Source: Closterium sp. Naga37s-1
Lineage: Eukaryota > Streptophyta > Zygnematophyceae > Desmidiales > Closteriaceae
DNA: 64,000 nucleotides
Assembly (NCBI GenBank): GCA_947471745.1
Contig: CANJKZ010000010.1
Location: forward strand, 8,801,501 to 8,865,500
Reading direction: 5' to 3'
Shown: in pieces, positions 55,270-64,000 of the stretch
How the letters are laid out: every line of letters starts with the position of its first letter
How positions within the stretch are numbered: the first letter of the stretch is position 1
The notes under the pieces: model-generated
Told to the model about the DNA's origin: nothing
Databases searched by the model: none
What the model saw: the letters and a program-made list of their open reading frames with translations, nothing else
Made by a program: the position numbers and the translations under genes

Positions 55270-56435
55270 CGAGTGCGTGTATATCGCGGAAACCCCGGCT
55301 CCTCAGGTACACTTGCAGGGCAGGGTGGTTTTCGATGTTGGCCAGGGGCACCCAACTATCCTCAGTTGGCGTGCGATCCTTCCAGCGAACGAGGAATTCA
55401 ATCCTCCTGATTCCCGTGGGGTGTCGAATCCGATGGCTCATGATTTTTTCGGGCTCAATGATCGGCTCCGATGCAGGGCGAGTGACGAGGCAGTTGGCTT
55501 GTGGTTGGGATGTGTGGGCGAAGTAGGCTGACGTGGAACGAAGGGTTGACGTACCAGTCCATCGGCAACAGTAGGTGGGCTGTCACTGGGGTAATCATGT
55601 GGCTGATTTGGAATGGTCCACAGTGGCGGGGTCTCAATTTCGGTACGACGGGCAGTCTTAAGTTCTGTGTGTCGAGCAGTACGTAATCTCCTGACTGGTA
55701 CGTGACTTGGCGGCGGTGGCGGTCAGCGTTGCGCTTAGCGATGACGTTGGCTTTTTTAATTGCTTCTGCGGCTCTGGTGCGGGCAGCTTGCAGAATTTCG
55801 GCGAATTGCTGTGCACGTGGTGTTGGGTTGTCCGGACTCGGCGTCATGGGCACTGTAGGGTTTTGCCCGTAGTTCAGGTAGAAGGGGGACTGCTGCGTCG
55901 TCGCTGACGTGGCGTCGTTATACGCGAACTCGATCAGCGGCAGCTGCTGCTCCCAAGTGGTCGGATCGTCGCACGTGGCACGAATCAACTGCTCCATCGT
56001 TTGATTCGTCCGCTCCGTTTGACCGTCGGTCTCGAGGTGGTACGACGAGCTGAACTGTAGCCTTGTCCCGAACTGCTCCCAGAGGTTCTTCCGGAAGTTG
56101 CTGGTGAACTTCGTGTCGCGGTCGCTGATTATCGCGGCTGGTATCCCGTGCAGTTGAACGACGGCTGCGATGAACAGGCGAGCGGTTTCTTCGGCTGAGA
56201 TCGATTTCCTGCACGCAGCGAAGTGTGGCATTTTTGTCAACCTGTCAACGACGACCATAACCGCGTCGTTACCCCCAGGGTTCGAAGGTAACCCTGTGAC
56301 GAAATCCATGGTGACCTGCTGCCAGGCGCGCTCAGGCGGAGGAATCGGCTGCAACTGACCCGCCTTTCTTTTTCGCGAGCTCTTCATCGCCTGACACGTA
56401 GGACACGAGCCCACGTGGTGCTGTACGTCGGTCAA
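55270..56435 (-). other. Gypsy integrase and chromodomain region (fossil)
   Basis: HHCC-type start (HHVGSCPTCQAMKSSRK), integrase core (QVTMDFVTGLP, DRLTKMPHFA, ISDRDTKFTSNF, SSSYHLETDGQTERTNQ), the C-terminal GDYVLLDTQNL region and, at about 55270-55450, a chromodomain-like stretch (FLVRWKDRTPTEDSWVP) that in chromoviruses directs insertion toward chromatin marks. Confidence 0.88.
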
Positions 56436-56606
56436 CAGCTCCGGCCAGTAGTAATACCGCTGCAGTTGCTGTCGCGTTTTTTCTACCCCGAAATGTCCCG
56501 AGGTAATCCCGTCGTGTGCCTCCTACAGTAACAGTTCCCTCAGTAGCGAGTACGCGGGTACCCAGATGCGGTTGGTGCCTGTTTTTACGTAATAGACTCC
56601 TCTGGC

Positions 56607-58700
56607 CTATGCCACTTGCTGTGAATTTCCAGTCGTGAAAAATGGGTCGGTACTGTATCCATGGGTGAATAGGCCTGTTAACAGTGGGTTGGTTTGGGCG
56701 AGTAGGATGGCGTGGAGTTGGGCGGTGGGGCGTGTGAGTGCGTCGGCAATGTTGGATGCGCCTTTTTTGTACGTGACCGTGTAGTGGAAGTTGGACTCCA
56801 GATAGTCCAACCCGCGGATCTGTCGTGGGTTGAGATTCGGTTGGGCGCGAAGGTACTGTAGGGATCGGTGGTCTGTCCGTACTGTCACGTCTGCTCCCAT
56901 GAGGTAACATCGCCACACCTTGAACGCGTGCACGATCGCCAGCATTTCGCGGTCGTGTATCGGGTAGTTGCATTCGGGCGGGTGAAGCTTGCGGGACTCG
57001 TACGCGATTGGCTGAAGGCCGTTCCCGAAGTCCTGCAACAGTACCGCTCCCACAGCGATGTCGCTAGCGTCGGTGACGAGCTCGAACGGACGGTGCGGAT
57101 CTGCGATGTGAAGTAATGGGGGTGAGCACAATTTATTTTTGAGGGCCGAGAAGGCAGCTTGCTCTTTCTCCCCCCACGTGTACTCAACCCCCTTCCTCAG
57201 CAGGTCGGTCAACGGGGCAGTCAACTTCGCCATGTCGGGGACGAACCGGCGCACGTAGTTGACGAACCCCAGAAAACTCTGCAATTCGGTCAATTTGGAC
57301 GGCGCGTGCCATGCTTGAATCGTTACGATCTTTTTCGGGTCTATTTCCACTCCTGCAGCTGAAATGATGTGTCCCAAAAATTCCAGTCGGTCCTGGAGAA
57401 ACTCACACTTAGACGCTTTGGTCAGTAGGCGGTTTTCACTCAGTATCCGAAAAACTGCTTCGATGCCCTGTAAGTGCTGTGCTCTGTCGGGGCTGTAAAT
57501 CAGTATGTCGTCCAGGTATACGATGACGCACTTATCTAAAAGCGGGCGGAAGGCTTCGTTCATGGTCATTTGGAAAGTGGCGGGGGCGTTGGTCAGTCCG
57601 AAGGGCATGACGGTGTATTCGAAGGATCCGTAGCGTGTTCGGAAGGCTGTCTTCGAGCAGTCGGGCGGGTTGACGCGAATCTGGTGGTAACCTCCCCGAA
57701 GGTCAATTTTCGAAAAAACCCGGGCTGTGCGCAGTTGGTCGATCAGTTCGTCGGCTCGCGGGATGGGGTAACGGGATTTGATGGTAACCCTGTTCAATGC
57801 TCTGTAGTCTATGCACATGCGAAATCCCCCGTCTTTTTTCGGTGTGAACACTATCGGTGCTGCGAAGGGCGACAAACTAGGGCGAATGAACTCCTTCTCG
57901 AGCAAGTAATCCAGCTGCTTCCTCAGTTTGTCCAGTTCGGGTTGGGTCAGTCGGAACTGTCGCTGTACTGTCGGCTGTGCCCCCGGTTCTAGTTCTATCC
58001 TGTGGTCGTGCGGTCGCTGAGGTGGCAGTCCCGTCGGTAGGTCGTCCGGGAAGATGTCACTGTACTGCTTCAACAATGCTGCCAGATCACTCGGTACGTC
58101 GGCTAGCAGTTTCTGTAAATCCCCTCCTTTGTCTGCTGCCTCGGCTTCCCGAATGTCGACCGCGTACATGTCAGCTCCTGCCGCTACGGCGCGTTTCATC
58201 GTGATCGCGTTGACACGCACCGACGAAGACTCAGGCGAGCCCCAGCGAGGTAAGGCGATGTTGTTACCGTTTAGTCGCACAGCGCAGTCACCCGTCGTCC
58301 AGTCGATTCGCGGGTTGTGTCGTCGCAGCCAATCACGGCCGAGTAAAAGGTCGGTTCCGTCGAGGGTTGTTGCGAGCATTTCCTGGCTAAACGAGAAGTT
58401 ACCCCCGCATCGAATCCGAACTCGGTCCACCCGTTCCCGTATCGTCAGTGGCGTGCCATCGACCAGTCTTGCATCGATCTCAGGTAAGCATTTGTCCAGT
58501 GGCAGTTTCAGCTTCCGTGCCGTGGAAGTGTTGATGAGACTGTGGCTGGCTCCCCCATCTACGAAGATTTTAACTAAGTCTGTCCCAATTTTCCCACTAA
58601 GCAATATGGGGCTGTCTACCGTAGTACCCTCCTTATTCGGCCGGGTGTAGTCGATTGCGTGAACCGGCACAATCACTCGGTGAGGGTCGGTTGGGTCGGG
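56607..58700 (-). other. Gypsy protease, reverse transcriptase and RNase H region (fossil)
   Basis: Protease motif VDGGASHSLIN, RT motifs FRMCIDYRALN, GYHQIRV, PFGLTNAPATFQ, YLDDILIYS, then FLGFVNYVRRFV and RNase H TDASDIAVGAVL and TDHRSLQYL. Order and motifs are those of Ty3/gypsy pol. Confidence 0.93.
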
Positions 58701-58735
58701 CGAGCGGCGTGACCTGTCAGTAGAGGGCCCGTCTG

Positions 58736-59905
58736 CTACTGACTTCCAGCGTTTCCCTGCTGCTTGGTCTGTTTCTGCTGCTCAGCTTCCCCCTTTCCCT
58801 TAGCGTTTTCCGGGCATTCGCTCTTGCGATGTCCCGGCCGATTGCACGCAAAGCAGCGCCCTTTGAACGGTGCGGCAGCGGCATTTGCGGCGACGGCACG
58901 TATCGTAGCGCTCTCGTTCGTCCCACGAGACCGATGTCCCCAATGGCTGCTTCCGTAGGACCCCGGTCTCGGTCGGCGGAAGAAGTCGAGTTTCTCCACC
59001 ATAGCGAGAATTTCTTGAAAGTCGGTGACGCCGCGAAGCTGGATTTCCTGAGCAATGTCCTGCTTCAGGCCGCCGATGTAGCGGTCGATGCGCTCGCTCT
59101 CGTGCATATATCCCACCTGCTCGCATAGCGCCAGAAATCCGCTCGTGTAGTCTTGGACGGAACCGAGTTGGCGCCAAGTGCGGAGCTTCTGTCGCGCCGC
59201 GATCGAAGCCGCGATTGGCTCGAAACGAGCGCGCAGACCTGCGCACCACGCGTCCCACGTGCGATACTGGGGCACCTCCACGAAATACGACGGCGCCCAG
59301 GGTCCGGTTTGTCCTTCCCGTGTCGGTAGTGTCGCGTAGTCCAACGGCTTCGTGACGATGACGCGCCACCAATCCATGGCGGGTCCTCGCAGCAGCGACA
59401 CGGCGTAGCGAATTTTCGCCGTATCCTCCGAGACGTAGTTGGCGTCGAAAAATACGTTCATTGTGAACAACCACGCCTGAACGGTAGGACCACCCCTTTG
59501 GCTGGGATCGAAGCATGGCGGACGCTGCGGCTTCAGCGGCATCGGTGACGGCAGTGCCGAATTGTCGGTTGGTGCCGAAATTGTGACGCGTGGCTGGTTT
59601 CGGGCCGCATTCGTCGCTTCGGGGTGTGTCGTGTCGTGGTCGTTGTCTCCGTCGGGGCGGACGACGCCATCACTGACCGCGCTCGCGGGTTGCCCCACGC
59701 TCCCGTGTTGTGATGCTTGTGGTGCGGGCTGTTCCGGAGTGCCAGGTGCTTGAGATTGTGCTTGTTGTGCTCGTGTGAGATCATTCTGCAGGGACGAGCG
59801 TTCTGCCGTCAGCGTCGCGATTTCCTCGGCGCTCTCGCGGATTTGCCGCAGCAGTTCGTTCAAGTGCTCCTGCGTGAGAGTCGTGATATCAATGTGCTCG
59901 GCCAT
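58736..59905 (-). other. Gypsy gag (fossil)
   Basis: 389-residue frame with an N-terminal coiled coil, a retrotransposon gag core (AWLFTMNVFF, WDAWCAGLRARFEP, YTSGFLALCEQVGY, FRRPRPG) and a CCHC knuckle CFACNRPGHRKSEC near the end. Confidence 0.9.
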
Positions 59906-60089
59906 TTCGAAGGGTGTCGGCTCGTCTTAGTCTAGGCGCAGTCGTGGCTGCACGCGTTTACGAGAGAACGCGAGGACAGCGGCTCCTAGGTGCTAAGGTG
60001 CGTGAGTCCCTTCGAGTGAAAAATCAAAAGTTGATTTCCTGGGTGCGGAGATGCGCGGTCCGAAAAGGAAAGAGGCTCTGAATACCAAG

Positions 60090-60417
60090 TGTTACGGGTG
60101 CAATGGATCGAGGTAGCGAGGATTGCACTAAGGTGTCAAACGAGTACAAAGATGTGAGCGAAGGCATGAGCGAATATTTATACGCGAAACATGCAAACGG
60201 TAACGCGGTGCATGCGAGCTAGCTAGTGCTATGCTGGCAGCGAGGCTCGGGCTAGTCCCGAGGCGTAGGCCGACGCGGCCCGGCCAGCAGTGCGAGGTTT
60301 GGCAAAACAATGCGCGCGAAATTGGCGAAGCCCCGTTAGCAGTAACGGGCGAACAACGGCTGTTGCTGTACGCGATGTAGTCGGGCTCCGTAAGGAATGC
60401 CGAGAAAATTCCTTACA
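60090..60417 (-). repeat. Gypsy 5' LTR
   Basis: Partner of 54907-55233. Its plus-strand right end abuts the copia LTR remnant with no spacer. Confidence 0.92.
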
Positions 60418-60559
60418 ACTAGCAAGCACATAAACGCCTATAACTCTCTCGTTACTTAGGCGAATCGCGTGCTTGACGGCTTGTTGGAAAGCCAGCAGAG
60501 TGCTCTATCGTTAGGGAAACTCCCAGTTCCTGCAAAGTAGAGGAGAGTCCTCTACATCA
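60418..60559 (+). repeat. Copia left LTR remnant
   Basis: Matches the last ~142 bp of the right LTR (63667-63808), from ACTAGCAAGCACATAAACGC to CTCTACATCA. Joined directly to the end of the gypsy LTR. Confidence 0.92.
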
Positions 60560-60609
60560 GTGGTATCAGAGCTGGTCGGAGGAGTCTACGCACGCGACAA
60601 GGAGCAAGC

Positions 60610-63231
60610 ATGCCGACTTCAAGCGAGGCCTCCCGCACTTCCTTGGATGGTGTCGTTGTAAATTCCGGCGAACCCTGGGCAACCGCGACGATGTTCGACA
60701 CGTCGGCGGTACCGATTTTCACGGGACAAAACTACTCCGCGTGGAAGTTTAAGTTCCAAGTGCTCATGATGGAACGGGGACTTTGGGGTTTCTTCGATGG
60801 AACGGAGAAGAAGCCGGACAACGAGAGCGACATCGCGGCATGGAAGAAGAAGGACCAAAAGGCGTTCGCTACGTTGATTTCACGCATCGGCATCAATCTC
60901 GTGAGCTCGGTGCGCATGTGCATCAAGCTCGAAGCGTCGGCGCATGAAGCGTGGAAGCGGCTCGAGACCATCCACGTGAACAAGACTCTCCACGGCAAGA
61001 TTCTAGCCCGGAATGCATTCTACACGGTGAAGATGCGCGCGGGCGAATCGATGCACGAGTATGCGACTCGTGTGGAGGAACTCGGGGAAACGTTCATGGA
61101 CCTCGGTGGAATGGTCACGGAGGAGGATTGGATTTTGACATTGCTATGCGGCCTTCCGGAAGAGTGGTCGACGGTGATTACGACACTCGATAGCGTGCAA
61201 GACACTTGGACGAAGGAAATGGTGGTCGGTCGGCTTCTCCATGAAGAATCGCGTCGCCGACAATTTGCGAATGAGAGCAAGGGGACCGCCATGTACTCCG
61301 GAGGGAGTTCCGGAAAGAAGTCCAAGTGGAGCAAGGGCGCAACGAAGGAATCGTCCGGTGGGAGCGAGCATCGCGGCAAGTGTCACTATTGCCGCAAACC
61401 GGGACACTTTTGGCGTGAGTGTCGAAAGCGGCCGAGCGATTGGACTCCATCGATGGCGCGGGACCAAGAGGGCAACGCGCACACGGCATCCGGTGAGGCC
61501 GATGATTCAAAGGAGTCGCTCGTGTTAGTGGCCGGCAACGGGAACAAAACTCCAAGCGATGCGTGGTTCCTCGACACCGGCGCAACGCAACACATGACGC
61601 ACTCGGCATCGTTCCTCACCAACGTTGGTGCACCAGGAGACGTTAAATGCGTCGTCTTCGGAAACAACAAGTCGCTACCGGTGGTTGGAGTTGGGAGTAC
61701 GCGTCTCATTGTTGATGGCGGACCGGTTGACATCACGAACGTGCTTCACGTCCCGGGATTGAAGGTGAATCTACTCACCGTCACTCAACTCGCGAAGAAG
61801 GACGTGAAGTTTACCATTGATGGCGCGACGATGAACCTCTTTTGGAAGGGGAAGCAATTCGCACAAGGCGTTCTCAACGGAGAACTCTACCAACTCAAGA
61901 CGCACCCGGGAGCGGCTTCATCCAACGTGGCGCAAGGCTCCAAGGCGACTCTCAAGGCGTGGCATAATAGGCTTGCGCACGCCAACTACGAGTCGGTCAA
62001 GGAGTTGGCCAACAAAGGACTTGCGAAAGGAGTCGACGTGATTGCCGGCGACGACGAGAAGGGCGTGTGCGCGGCGTGTGTCGAAGGAAAAATGGCTCGC
62101 AAGCCATTTGGTAGCCGTACCTCTCCCCTCGCTAAGGACCCGCTTGCGCTTGTTCACATGGACGTGTGTGGACCGATGCGGCATGCATCAAAAGGAGGAG
62201 CGCGGTTCCTCTTGGTGATACTCGACGACGCGACGCGGATGTGTTGGACCCGACTCTTGAAGGCTAAGGGCGACGCGGCCAAGGCAATACAAGAGTGGGC
62301 GCTCGAAGTTTGCGACGGCGATAAGAAGTGGATCAAGTGTATTCGCACCGATGGTGGTGGCGAATTCGTGAACGCGGAGCTTGAGAAATGGATGAAGAGC
62401 AAAGGCATTAAGCATGACGTCACAACACCCTACACACCCCATCAAAATCGAGCGGCGGAGCGGCTTAATTGCACGTTGGTGGAAGCCGTTCGTTCACTAC
62501 TTCAACACTCCAAGCTTGGGAACGAGTGGTGGGGAGAGACGAGTGCGCTAGCGGCATGGATTCGTAATCGTTTGCCAACAAAGGTGCTCCCGGGAACGAC
62601 TCCGTTTGAAGCATGGAGCGGAACGAAGCCGAACCTATCCCGCCTTCGCACCTTTGGGTGCCTTTGCTACTACCATGTACCGGATCCTCTTCGCCACAAT
62701 TTGCAACTGAAAGCTCATGCGGCGATCTTCTTGGGAGTTGCGTCAAACGAGCGTGCATGGCGAGTGTGGGACTTGGGTGAAAAACGCGTTGTCATGTCTC
62801 GGGATGTGGTCTTCGACGAAGACAAGTTCCCGGCAAAAGAGAAACCAACTCAACAAGTCACCTTCATCCTTCCGGCACGAGAGGAGGTTGAAGAAAGTGA
62901 GGTTCTACCTCAAGTGGAAAAGGAAGCCGAAAGTGGAGGGGGAGAGAACGAGGAGAGTGACGACGATGTGGTGGAGGTGCCACCAACCGAGGCGGCAACT
63001 TCCTCCACACCTTCCTCCCTCCCATTGGCGTTGACCCGCGAGCAACGTACACGTCGCCCCAACACGAAGTACAACGACTACGCTACGGTAGCCGTTGGGG
63101 AGACGGATAAGGAGGGCGCGGCATTTTGCTTCGCGACGAAGGGTGATGATGAACACGCGGAATCTCTCATTGAACCACCCCCTAAAGATCCATCCCGTAC
63201 GTCCTACGAGCATGTTGGATTGCACACCTAG
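60610..63231 (+). other. Copia gag-protease-integrase frame (fossil)
   Basis: Gag start with FTGQNYSAWKFKFQVLM, the UBN2-like core LHGKILARNAFYTVKM, knuckle CHYCRKPGHFWREC, protease DAWFLDTGATQHMT, the GAG-pre-integrase HxxxH region (AWHNRLAHANYESV), and integrase DVCGPMRHASKGGARF, IRTDGGGEFVN, YTPHQNRAAERLN, followed by LRTFGCLCYYH. These are the copia order of parts. Confidence 0.92.
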
Positions 63232-63252
63232 TGGGTTGGGTGCAAGGGGGAG

Positions 63253-63808
63253 TGTTGGAGGTCGCGTGAGTTAGAAGCAAACGGTGGTGGGGCAATTGAT
63301 ATGCCCCCAACCCACCGAATGTGTTTCTGTGCTCACCGCTTGAGTGAGCTGCAGGTTTTCACGAAGTGTGTGGATTGACTTCGGAAGACCCACTCGATTG
63401 GTGCCACATGGCAACACAAGAAGAAGCGAGACTCAGGGAGAATTCGATTCGGTGAAATTCGAGAGTCAAATTTCACCCCTTCGATGTTACTCGAACATTC
63501 GAGTGTACCGCGGTTCGAGGTTACATGTGCGATTTGACGTTTTGCAGTTCATATAAATGTGATTGCTTTGGGATTGCATGAATCATACTGAAAACCTGAA
63601 TCACTTTGTATGTGATACACTCGACTACAAAATCCAGAGAGCTCCTATCCTTTGTTCTAAAGAGCACTAGCAAGCACATAAACGCCTATAACTCTCTCGT
63701 TACTTAGGCGAATCGCGTGCTTGACGGCTCGTTGGAAAGCCAGCAGAGTGCTCTATCGTTTAGTGAAACTCCCAGTTCCTGCAAAGTAGAGGAGAGTCCT
63801 CTACATCA
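63253..63808 (+). repeat. Copia right LTR
   Basis: Starts TGTTGGAGGTCGCG right after the purine-rich GCAAGGGGGAG and ends CTCTACATCA. Contains the AGAGTCAAATTTC/GAAATTCGAGAGTC-type inverted words and the full copy of the left remnant. Confidence 0.88.
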
Positions 63809-64000
63809 AAATAAAGGGAGGCGAGGCGCTGTTCACGTAATCGCCATGGCGGCGCACAGAGGAGGCTGCTGATGTCGGAATGAAAAGCTGAGTGAGCCTT
63901 GTTGGGTAGTCCGCCTGTCGGAGCCTTGGGGACATGGGGGGTTTTTGAGGGGGGGGGGGGGGGGGGGGGGAGGGGGGGTAGGGGGTGTGGGGGTTTGAAG
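63809..64000. other. Right edge, poly-G
   Basis: No gene. A run of more than twenty G at about 63950-63970 followed by G-rich sequence to the end; quality may be poor here. Confidence 0.6.

Larger units (their letters stand above)
54907..60417 (-). mobile_element. Ty3/gypsy LTR retrotransposon (chromovirus-like), fossil
   Basis: Two LTRs of ~328 bp (54907-55233 and 60090-60417) begin TGTTACGGG and end TTCCTTACA in plus-strand view, giving TG...CA ends on the coding (minus) strand. By eye they are about nine-tenths identical, so the insertion is old. A primer-binding site of initiator-Met type lies just inside the right LTR (about 60073-60089) and a G-rich polypurine tract just inside the left one. 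Parts in order on the minus strand: gag, protease, reverse transcriptase, RNase H, integrase, chromodomain-like end. The element looks broken, with a few breaks. No matching target-site duplication is visible. Confidence 0.92.
60418..63808 (+). mobile_element. Ty1/copia LTR retrotransposon, incomplete fossil
   Basis: Right LTR 63253-63808 (556 bp, TGTTGGAGG...CTACATCA) preceded by a G-rich polypurine tract; left LTR represented only by the matching 60418-60559. A classical initiator-Met primer site TGGTATCAGAGC is at 60561-60572. Inside is one long frame with gag, protease and integrase parts. The element is incomplete. The shared LTR portions differ at about three of 142 positions, so it is fairly young. 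Confidence 0.9.

Noticed and set aside
63945-64000. Poly-G run as a telomere-like or G-quadruplex element
   Set aside because: No repeat unit; a simple homopolymer at the window edge is more likely low-complexity or sequencing noise.

Overview
The window reads as nuclear DNA of a plant-lineage (streptophyte) eukaryote. It carries intron-rich genes for a mitochondrial HSP60, ribosomal protein uS15 (RPS13), the N-glycan mannosyltransferase ALG2, an expansin, a plastid-type bestrophin channel and a C2H2 protein with the plant ALGGH finger, plus hAT, Harbinger-like, Ty1/copia and Ty3/gypsy elements. Short CT-rich introns, heavy microsatellite load and an expansin point to a streptophyte alga (perhaps a zygnematophyte) or a bryophyte; I cannot fix the species. 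No tRNA, rRNA or CRISPR was seen.

Layout. 1-2557 (+): a polyQ/acidic protein ending in a Harbinger-type (HARBI1/ALP1-like) transposase domain. 2887-7771 (-): ALG2, seven exons, with a ten-unit 117-bp array at its first visible exon and a palindrome-rich minisatellite beyond it. 9122-13412 (-): a polyQ C2H2 zinc-finger protein. 15525-26738 (-): a TPR-like gene full of tandem repeats, with a complete hAT transposon (15857-18887) in one intron. 27662-36265 (+): mitochondrial HSP60, about 15 exons. 37783-40578 (+): expansin with a long mucin-like tail. 41677-42159 (-) and 53224-53811 (+): two small secreted proteins sharing an RRxLA motif. 43260-44959 (+): RPS13. 45369-47467 (-): bestrophin. 48194-49584 (-): an unrecognised two-exon gene. 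54907-60417: a Ty3/gypsy chromovirus fossil, abutting a Ty1/copia fossil at 60418-63808.

The genes are mostly unrelated housekeeping functions (protein folding in mitochondria, translation, ER glycosylation, thylakoid ion balance, wall loosening); they do not form one pathway.

The most striking property is structural. Almost every multi-exon gene has, in its introns, diverged partial copies of the neighbouring exon, usually with the splice acceptor or donor still attached ('exon echoes'). HSP60 alone has more than a dozen. The introns of HSP60, and single introns elsewhere, also carry a family of short palindromes with a TTTTGAG...CTCAAAA core, often at echo junctions. These two features together are my main candidate for something undescribed; assembly artefact must be excluded first.
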